From an uncultured Eubacteriales bacterium (lineage in GTDB: Bacteria; Bacillota; Clostridia; Oscillospirales; Acutalibacteraceae), in the NCBI GenBank assembly GCA_900540235.1, contig UQEY01000020.1:1-34044 (forward strand): DNA of 34,044 nt. Reading direction: 5' to 3'. Position 1 is the first letter of the stretch. Each line of letters starts with the position of its first letter. Shown here one piece after another: positions 28,586 through 34,044 of the stretch. The notes under the pieces were generated by a model. It made no database searches. It saw only the letters and a program-made list of their open reading frames with translations, and was not told the DNA's origin. The position numbers were made by a program, and so were the translations under genes.

Positions 28586-29970
28586 AAATGATAACAAGAA
28601 GAGGTATATTCCTCTGGATACTTGTGTTTGCGTTTGTTTTTGGTTTGGGTTTTATGACCTACAGTCTTTTGAGTGACGGTGACAGTTGGGTTATGAAACC
28701 GTATAACAGTCATCTTTATTATAACGGTGAACTTATCGGTGCAGGCAAAATTACCGACCGAAACGGCAGAAGCCTTGCCGAAACAAATAACGGAAAGAGA
28801 GAATATAACGACTCTCTCACAACAAGAAAAGCTACACTTCACGCTGTGGGCGACCTTCAAGGCTTTATTTCTACAGGTGTACAAAATGTGTATAAGGCTA
28901 AGCTTACGGGTTATAATTCTTTAACAGGCATATACAGTGTTGTTAAAAACGGAAGCGGTAACGATATGCAGCTTACACTTGACGCAGATGCGTGCGATGT
29001 TGCATACAAAGCGCTTTCAAATTATAAGGCAGGCACGGTAGGTGTTATGAATTACAAAACGGGTGAAATACTTGTTATGGTTTCAACCCCGAGTTACGAC
29101 CCTCAAAACAAACCGAGCGACCTTGACGATAACGAAGCATACGAGGGTGCGTATATAAACAGACTTTTGACGGGTCTTTACACTCCGGGTTCTACTTTTA
29201 AGATTGTGACTGCAATTTGCGCTATTGAAAATATTTCGGATATTTATGACCGAACATTTAGATGCACCGGCGAATACGACCCGGGTTCGGGTACACCGAT
29301 TGAATGTAACGCAAGGCACGGAAAACTCACTTTTGAGCAGGCACTTGCAAAATCGTGCAACTCGGCATTTGCTCAAATTGCGATTGAACTCGGTCCTGAA
29401 AAACTTGCTGACACGGCTAAAGAACTCGGCCTTACTTCGGCAGTTTCGGTAAACGGGGATATCACTTCTTCAACCGGAAGATTTTTCCTTGAAAAGAGCG
29501 ATGCCGACGATTATGTAGGCTGGACAGGTATAGGTCAGGGTGACACGCTCGTTTCTCCTGTTGCAATGCTCAGGCTTGCAGGCGCAATAGCAAATGACGG
29601 CAAAGCAGTGTCAATCAATATGGTTGAAAGCTTTGCAACAAAAGCAGGCAAGGCACTTGACCTCGGTTTTAAGACCAAGGAAACTCCGATTCTTTCGAGT
29701 GATACGGCAAGCCAAATGAAAAAACTTTTAAGAAATAATGTTAAAACTCAGTACGGCGATTATAACTATAAAGGACTTCACCTTTGTGCAAAGTCGGGTA
29801 CTGCCCAAATAGATAATATCGACTCGCACAATACTGCGTGGTTTGTAGGCTTTATGGACGACGAAGAATATCCGTATGCGTTTGTTGTTCTTGTTGAGCA
29901 CGGTAATTCTGGTTCGCAAACGGCAGGTCCTATTGCAAATAAAGTATTACAGGAGCTTGTTGGTAAATAA
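28582..29970 (+). CDS. Class B penicillin-binding protein (transpeptidase)
   Basis: A 462-residue single-helix membrane protein (helix about 8-28) that cross-links peptidoglycan outside the cell. The transpeptidase domain has the active serine Ser204 in TPGSTFK, the second motif Ser258-Cys-Asn260 and the third motif KSG (404-406) in CAKSGTAQ. The N-terminal dimerisation part is short, so this resembles the PbpA/small class B type rather than a large FtsI. It overlaps the FtsW/RodA gene by four bases; GGAGGT lies 11 bases before its ATG. The SEDS-PBP pairing explains the operon. Confidence 0.92.
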   Translation: MKMITRRGIFLWILVFAFVFGLGFMTYSLLSDGDSWVMKPYNSHLYYNGELIGAGKITDRNGRSLAETNNGKREYNDSLTTRKATLHAVGDLQGFISTGVQNVYKAKLTGYNSLTGIYSVVKNGSGNDMQLTLDADACDVAYKALSNYKAGTVGVMNYKTGEILVMVSTPSYDPQNKPSDLDDNEAYEGAYINRLLTGLYTPGSTFKIVTAICAIENISDIYDRTFRCTGEYDPGSGTPIECNARHGKLTFEQALAKSCNSAFAQIAIELGPEKLADTAKELGLTSAVSVNGDITSSTGRFFLEKSDADDYVGWTGIGQGDTLVSPVAMLRLAGAIANDGKAVSINMVESFATKAGKALDLGFKTKETPILSSDTASQMKKLLRNNVKTQYGDYNYKGLHLCAKSGTAQIDNIDSHNTAWFVGFMDDEEYPYAFVVLVEHGNSGSQTAGPIANKVLQELVGK

Positions 29971-29971
29971 G

Positions 29972-31243
29972 ATGGAAATTAACAACACTGATGAAAAGAA
30001 AGAGCGTGCACTTTTAATATCTGTTGATACGACTAGGTTTAATGCGGATATATCACTGAAAGAACTTGAGGAACTTGCAAAAACAGCCGGGGCTGAGGTA
30101 GTCGGTACTTCCGTTCAAAAAAGACCTACGCCGGAAGTTGCAACATATGTCGGCACAGGCTTTTTGTATGATATTACACGCTTTTGCGAACACTCGGAAA
30201 TTGACCTTATTATTGCCGACGACGAGCTTACGCCGATTCAAATAAGGAATCTTGAAGATGAAACGAACACAAGGGTAATTGACAGAACTACGCTTATACT
30301 CGATATTTTTGCAGGCAGAGCAAGGTCGAAAGAAGGTAAGCTTCAAATTGAACTTGCTCAGCTTAAATATTCGCTGCCGAGGCTTACGGGCAAAGGTGTT
30401 TCGCTTTCACGACTTGGCGGCGGTATCGGCACAAGAGGTCCGGGTGAAACTAAGCTTGAAAGTGACAAAAGGCATATCAGGCGCAGAATTCAAAATATTA
30501 AAGAAGAACTTGACAAAGTAAAAAGCAGACGAGATATGCTCCACGAAAGGCGAAAGAAAAACGGAGCAATATCCGTTGCAATAGTAGGCTATACAAATGC
30601 AGGCAAGTCGACGCTGATGAATAAACTTACAGACGCAGGTGTTTTGCAAGAGGATAAGCTTTTTGCAACGCTTGATCCGACTGCAAGAAAACTTGTTTTG
30701 CCAAACGGTCAGCAAATTATGCTTATTGATACGGTCGGTTTTATCAGCCGCTTGCCGCACCAGCTTGTTGACGCATTTCGTTCGACTTTGGAAGAAGCGA
30801 CATATGCCGATTTAATTCTTAATGTGTGCGACGCTTCAAGTGCGCAGTGTTATGACAATATTGCCACTACAAACAGCATTTTAACTTCGCTTTTCCCTGA
30901 CGAAAACATAAGCGTTCCGGTTATAACGGTGTTTAACAAGTGCGACCTTTCACATTCGCCGTCAGCCATTGCTTTTCCGTTTGCCGACGCTAAAACAAGT
31001 GTCAAAATCAGTGCGAAAACAGGAGAGGGAATTGATGATTTGCTTTTGGCAATTCAAAATGCGCTCCCCCAAACGAAAAAGAGGGTTAAGCTTCTTATTC
31101 CGTTTAGCAAAGGCTCAATAATTAATGATATAAGAAATGACGGTGTTATTCACAGTGAGGAATACACAGCAGACGGTACGGTTATTGACGCAACGGTTGA
31201 TATTGTTTATCTTAATAAGATAGAAGAATATATTGTGATTTAA
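29972..31243 (+). CDS. hflX: Ribosome-associated GTPase HflX
   Basis: A 423-residue GTPase that binds the 50S subunit and splits or rescues stalled ribosomes under stress. The N-terminal HflX domain (to about 155) ends in the glycine-rich stretch SRLGGGIGTRGPGE, followed by a coiled segment and the G domain: G1 GYTNAGKS (206-213), G3 DTVGF, G4 NKCD, G5 SAKTGEG. The start is at 29972, one base after the PBP stop; the frame reads back into the PBP gene, but that part is a shadow. AGGAG lies 16 bases upstream, farther than usual, so coupling to the PBP stop may matter. Confidence 0.93.
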   Translation: MEINNTDEKKERALLISVDTTRFNADISLKELEELAKTAGAEVVGTSVQKRPTPEVATYVGTGFLYDITRFCEHSEIDLIIADDELTPIQIRNLEDETNTRVIDRTTLILDIFAGRARSKEGKLQIELAQLKYSLPRLTGKGVSLSRLGGGIGTRGPGETKLESDKRHIRRRIQNIKEELDKVKSRRDMLHERRKKNGAISVAIVGYTNAGKSTLMNKLTDAGVLQEDKLFATLDPTARKLVLPNGQQIMLIDTVGFISRLPHQLVDAFRSTLEEATYADLILNVCDASSAQCYDNIATTNSILTSLFPDENISVPVITVFNKCDLSHSPSAIAFPFADAKTSVKISAKTGEGIDDLLLAIQNALPQTKKRVKLLIPFSKGSIINDIRNDGVIHSEEYTADGTVIDATVDIVYLNKIEEYIVI

Positions 31244-31248
31244 AAATT

Positions 31249-31278
31249 TCAGCGGGGGAGCGCTGAGTCCTACAAACG
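31249..31278. repeat. Half element: hairpin plus CCTACAAACG
   Basis: TCAGCG-N6-CGCTGA (31249-31266) followed by GTCCTACAAACG. It has the layout of the half elements at 5075 and 21171, with a different stem sequence. It lies just after the hflX stop and has no T run, so it is not an obvious terminator. Confidence 0.5.
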
Positions 31279-31341
31279 ATATATTTTTCACATTTAATAA
31301 TATTAATCTTCTTTTCTTCATAAGATTAAACAGGTGATTTT

Positions 31342-31806
31342 ATGAAGATGTTTACATTTAAGCTCAGTGCAAAAAAGATTTTCGGAATTATACTTGCGCT
31401 GACGGGAATACTTGTTATTCTTATTACTTTTGCGGCAAACAAAACGGAGAAAATTCAAAGTGTTTCAACAACGATAAGCGTTAAAACGGACAATGAAAGG
31501 CGTGCGTATTTAAAAAAATACGGCTTTGAACTTGCAAAAGAATATGAGAAAAAAGAGATAACCATTCCGACAAACTGGAATGATGTATACAAAAATTATA
31601 ATGAAATTCAAAAAAATCAAGGTTTTGATTTAAGTGCCTACAAGGGTCAAAAAGCCACGCTTTACACATATACCGTAACAAACTGCAAAGAGGGCGAGCA
31701 TATTATTGCCGATATGCTTGTTTCAAACGGTGTGCTTATCGGCGGGGATATTTGCAACCCCTCGGCTTCCGACGGCTACTTGGTAGGCTTTGATACAAAA
31801 GTTTAA
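31342..31806 (+). CDS. DUF4830 membrane-anchored protein
   Basis: A 154-residue protein. One N-terminal helix (about 12-32) is followed by an outside domain of DUF4830 type (about 48-150), with DNERRAYLKKYGFE, TIPTNWNDVYKNYNEIQK, QGFDLSAYKGQKATLYTY and VLIGGDICN. The function is unknown. The start ATG follows ACAGGTG. It ends four bases before the pseudouridine synthase gene, with which it is probably co-transcribed. Confidence 0.85.
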   Translation: MKMFTFKLSAKKIFGIILALTGILVILITFAANKTEKIQSVSTTISVKTDNERRAYLKKYGFELAKEYEKKEITIPTNWNDVYKNYNEIQKNQGFDLSAYKGQKATLYTYTVTNCKEGEHIIADMLVSNGVLIGGDICNPSASDGYLVGFDTKV

Positions 31807-31809
31807 GTT

Positions 31810-32520
31810 ATGGAAAGATTAGACAAAATAGTTGCCACGGCACTTCAAATATCGAGAAAAGACGCAATATCGCTCATTAAATCCGGCAGAGTAAACGAAA
31901 ACGGTGTTGCACTTAAAGACGCAAAGAAAAAGCTTGACGAAAACACCGCCGAGCTTTTTTTGGATGAAAACAGGATATACTATTATAAATATGTATATAT
32001 AATGATGAATAAGCCGAAAGGTGTTATATCGGCATCAGACGGCAAGGGTGACAAGAGTGTGATTGATATTTTGCCTGCTGAAATGAAAAGGAAAAATCTT
32101 TTCCCTGCCGGCAGGCTTGACAAAGATACTACGGGTTTTATGCTTATTACGGATGACGGTGAGTTTGCACATTCGATTTTATCGCCGAAAAATCATATTC
32201 CGAAAACTTATATAGCAAAACTTGACAAGCCGTTTGACGAAACGGTTGTAAAAGAGTTTGAAAGCGGTGTGAAGCTTAAAGATGAAAAGTGTATGGGTGC
32301 AAAGCTTGAAGCCGCAGACGGCGATTTTTGCACTGCAAGAGTTGAAATTAAGCAGGGAATGTACCACCAAATTAAGCGAATGTTTGCACGCTTCGGTTTA
32401 AAAGTTGTAGAACTTAAAAGGATAAAAATGGGCAACTTGTATCTTGACGAAAGCCTGAAAGAGGGCGAATGTCGATATATAAGTGAAAAAGAATTATCGA
32501 TGATAAGCGACAAAAAGTGA
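31810..32520 (+). CDS. rsuA: RsuA/RluB-family pseudouridine synthase
   Basis: A 236-residue RNA-modifying enzyme. An N-terminal S4-type RNA-binding domain (about 1-58, MERLDKIVATALQISRKDAI) is followed by the catalytic domain with MMNKPKGVISA and catalytic Asp104 in GRLDKDTTG, then KTYIA, and MYHQIKRMFA near the C-terminus. The length fits RsuA, which modifies 16S rRNA, better than the longer RluB, but the target position is not proven. No strong ribosome binding site is visible, so translation is probably coupled to the DUF4830 gene, whose stop is four bases upstream. Confidence 0.88.
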   Translation: MERLDKIVATALQISRKDAISLIKSGRVNENGVALKDAKKKLDENTAELFLDENRIYYYKYVYIMMNKPKGVISASDGKGDKSVIDILPAEMKRKNLFPAGRLDKDTTGFMLITDDGEFAHSILSPKNHIPKTYIAKLDKPFDETVVKEFESGVKLKDEKCMGAKLEAADGDFCTARVEIKQGMYHQIKRMFARFGLKVVELKRIKMGNLYLDESLKEGECRYISEKELSMISDKK

Positions 32521-32550
32521 CAATAAATATGTATTTTAACAATATCACTA

Positions 32551-32571
32551 ACAATATATAGTGTATATTGT
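32551..32571. promoter_or_regulatory. Palindrome upstream of the CdaR promoter
   Basis: ACAATATA-TAGTG-TATATTGT, perfect 8-base arms. It lies about 100 bases upstream of the predicted CdaR transcription start. It may be an operator or part of the 3' end of the rsuA transcript. Confidence 0.35.
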
Positions 32572-32597
32572 GGAAAAAAGTAGGGCTCGGTTACAAG

Positions 32598-32707
32598 TTG
32601 CACAAAAATATATAAGTTTTTTTGTAAAATAGTTGCAAATTGATTAAACATCTTGTATAATACTAACAAGTAGGACTTATACTTTTTGTGCACTTTTTAT
32701 TTGTGCA
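32598..32707 (+). promoter_or_regulatory. CdaR-gene promoter flanked by three TTTGTGCA motifs
   Basis: TTGCAA (32633-32638), a 17-base spacer and a perfect TATAAT (32656-32661). Motif TTTTTGTGCA occurs at 32683-32692, TTTGTGCA at 32700-32707 and, inverted, TTGCACAAAAA at 32598-32608. Copies both before and after the start site suggest self-regulation with looping. The motif is not one I can assign to a known regulator. Confidence 0.5.
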
Positions 32708-32737
32708 TAGTGCCTATAAAACAGAGAGGTGAATATA

Positions 32738-33823
32738 ATGCCAAACAGATTATTTCAAGGAATAGTTAATCAAATGAGAGAAGCGATTGACAGAACTATC
32801 GGTGTTGTTGATGAAACCGGTACTGTTATTGCGTGCAGTGAGCTTGGCTTAATCGGTGAAGTTAGGAAAGGCGTAGTTACATCGGGTGTGTTTAATTCTG
32901 CTCAAACTTGTGTTGACAATGCAACATATACTACTTTTGATGTTCTCGTTCGTCCTGAATATGCGGTATTTGTTGACGGAACCGACGAACTTTCACGCCA
33001 CTATTCTTCGCTTATCGCAGTTGCCCTTGACCAAATTAAGCAAAACAATGACGAAAAGTTTGACAGGTCAAACTTCGTTAAAAATGTAATATTGGACAAC
33101 ATTCTTCCGGGTGATATTTATATCAAATCTCGTGAGCTTCATTTTAATAATGACGCTTCAAGAGTTGTATTTTTAATAAGGACAACCCAGGAAACGGAAA
33201 TTTCTGTTTTTGACATTATTCAAAACTTTTTCCCTGATAAGAGCAAAGATTTTGTTATCAATGTTAACGAAAGCGATATTGCCCTTGTTAAAGAGGTTAG
33301 GCCTAATGTTGACATCAAGGACCTTGAAAAGCTCGCCCGTTCAATCAACGATACGCTTTTGAGTGAATTTTATTTCAATGCTATTATCGGTATCGGCACT
33401 TGTGTAACAGGTATCAAGGAACTTGCTCATTCGTTTAAAGAAGCGCAGGTTGCACTTGAAGTCGGCAAAGTTTTTGACACTGAGAAAACTATTATCAGCT
33501 ATGAAAACCTCGGCATTGCAAGGCTTATTTATCAGCTTCCTACCACTCTTTGCGAAATGTTTTTGAAGGAAGTATTTAAGCGTGGTTCTATCGATTCACT
33601 CGACCAGGAAACACTTTTTACTATTCAAAAGTTCTTTGAAAATAATCTTAATGTTTCGGAAACATCAAGAAAGCTTTTCGTTCACAGAAATACGCTTGTT
33701 TACAGACTTGAAAAGATTAAGAAGCTTACAGGTCTTGACCTTAGAGAATTTGACGACGCTATCGTATTTAAAGTAGCACTTATGGTTAACAAGTATCTCG
33801 CTTCAAGCCCGATTAAATATTAA
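32738..33823 (+). CDS. CdaR/PucR-family transcriptional regulator
   Basis: A 361-residue regulator. The N-terminal part (about 1-130) resembles the sugar-diacid recognition domain of CdaR (LFQGIVNQMREAIDRTIGVV). A central GGDEF-like domain (about 140-260) is typical of the PucR/CdaR family; it lacks a recognisable cyclase motif. The C-terminal HTH (about 295-355) shows LNVSETSRKLFVHRNTLVYR and LEKIKKLTGLDLREFDDA. The chosen start, ATG at 32738, follows GAGAGGTG; the upstream in-frame GTG at 32729 is inside that site. A sugar-acid signal would match the uronate genes 9 kb away, but many Clostridia encode CdaR homologues with no uronate link. Confidence 0.86.
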   Translation: MPNRLFQGIVNQMREAIDRTIGVVDETGTVIACSELGLIGEVRKGVVTSGVFNSAQTCVDNATYTTFDVLVRPEYAVFVDGTDELSRHYSSLIAVALDQIKQNNDEKFDRSNFVKNVILDNILPGDIYIKSRELHFNNDASRVVFLIRTTQETEISVFDIIQNFFPDKSKDFVINVNESDIALVKEVRPNVDIKDLEKLARSINDTLLSEFYFNAIIGIGTCVTGIKELAHSFKEAQVALEVGKVFDTEKTIISYENLGIARLIYQLPTTLCEMFLKEVFKRGSIDSLDQETLFTIQKFFENNLNVSETSRKLFVHRNTLVYRLEKIKKLTGLDLREFDDAIVFKVALMVNKYLASSPIKY

Positions 33824-33879
33824 TAGAAATTAATTAAGGCTTCTTGCGACTAAGCTAAAATAAAAACGAATAAAATAAA

Positions 33880-33908
33880 GCCTATGAACCTCTAATTGGC
33901 TCATAGGC
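33880..33908 (+). other. Hairpin after the CdaR gene
   Basis: GCCTATGA (33880-33887) and TCATAGGC (33901-33908) form a perfect 8-base stem with a 13-base loop and no T run. It could protect the 3' end of the mRNA. Confidence 0.4.
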
Positions 33909-33913
33909 AAACT

Positions 33914-33945
33914 AAATGCTCTTTCAAACGAAAGAGCATTTTAGA
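33914..33945 (+). terminator. Terminator-like hairpin downstream of the CdaR gene
   Basis: A perfect 12-base stem AAATGCTCTTTC (33914-33925) and GAAAGAGCATTT (33930-33941), loop AAAC, with a short T run (TTTT). Strength is moderate because the T run is short. Confidence 0.65.
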
Positions 33946-33990
33946 CTGTCGATAAAGTGGCTAAACCGTGCCGAGTTTTAAAAATTCAAT

Positions 33991-34024
33991 AGGACTATTC
34001 GTAGGGAAGGGGCTTGCTCCTGCC
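33991..34024. repeat. Half element at right edge: CGTAGGG plus hairpin
   Basis: GGACTAT-T-CGTAGGG followed by an imperfect stem (AGGGGC, GCTCCT). The left flank nearly matches the GACTATCGTAGGGG junction of copy 1 read on its other strand. An upstream TTTAGACTGTC (33940-33950) recalls the central hairpin, so this may be a decayed full element running 33940-34024. Confidence 0.45.
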
Positions 34025-34044
34025 GAAAACATTCTAATAAATTA

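Noticed and set aside
29876..29971. Longer N-terminus for HflX reading into the PBP gene
   Set aside because: The extension is a shadow of the PBP coding frame and does not resemble the HflX N-terminus.

Overview
The window looks like a chromosomal segment of a low-GC, Gram-positive, anaerobic gut Clostridium relative, most likely in the Oscillospiraceae/Ruminococcaceae. This placement is inferred from AT-rich intergenic DNA, strong AGGAG-type ribosome binding sites, the FHA-FtsW/RodA-PBP cluster, CdaR, DUF4830 and TIGR00266 proteins, and Thr-rich or Cys-repeat surface proteins. There are no rRNA or tRNA genes, no CRISPR array, no transposase and no clear prophage block.

Layout. 90-2504 (minus): a polar amino-acid ABC uptake operon whose lipoprotein binding protein appears circularly permuted. 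2777-4933 (minus): an IolB-type isomerase behind a secreted CHAP amidase. 5155-6756 (plus): a serine hydrolase of the beta-lactamase/esterase family. 6870-11927 (plus): an OmpR-type regulator, an intramembrane-type histidine kinase and an FtsX-type ABC exporter, with matching operator-like boxes before the regulator and before the exporter. 12022-13513 (plus): hisC and a small membrane protein. 13715-18816 (minus): three envelope proteins, namely a Cys-repeat/beta-helix protein and two tandem GH25 muramidases. 19098-20408 (plus): a DUF4417 protein fused to a His-rich toxin-like domain and an apparent immunity-like tail. 20483-23734 (minus): uxaC-kdgK-eda for uronate breakdown, with a palindrome over its -10 box. 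23934-24623 (plus): a TIGR00266/AIM24 protein. 24820-26269 (minus): an XRE-type membrane regulator overlapping a DUF4097 protein. 26546-32520 (plus): FHA, FtsW/RodA, PBP, HflX, DUF4830 and RsuA-type genes. 32738-33823 (plus): a CdaR-family regulator.

How the genes fit together. UxaC isomerises glucuronate or galacturonate, KdgK phosphorylates 2-keto-3-deoxygluconate, and Eda splits KDPG to pyruvate and glyceraldehyde-3-phosphate. The intermediate reductase and dehydratase steps are not in the window. The Cthe_2159-like beta-helix domain of the 13715 protein could bind pectic sugars, which would suit a uronate-using lifestyle, but this link is inference. The GH25, CHAP, FtsW and PBP genes all act on peptidoglycan. 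The two-component/ABC module looks like an envelope-stress or antimicrobial-peptide response.

The most unusual signals are: (1) the circularly permuted solute-binding protein; (2) a family of intergenic elements with hairpin-CTACG-hairpin-CGTAG-hairpin design, four full copies plus several half copies, at gene junctions throughout the window; (3) the DUF4417/His-rich/immunity-like single-ORF fusion with an internal ribosome binding site; and (4) several palindromes sitting directly on promoters.
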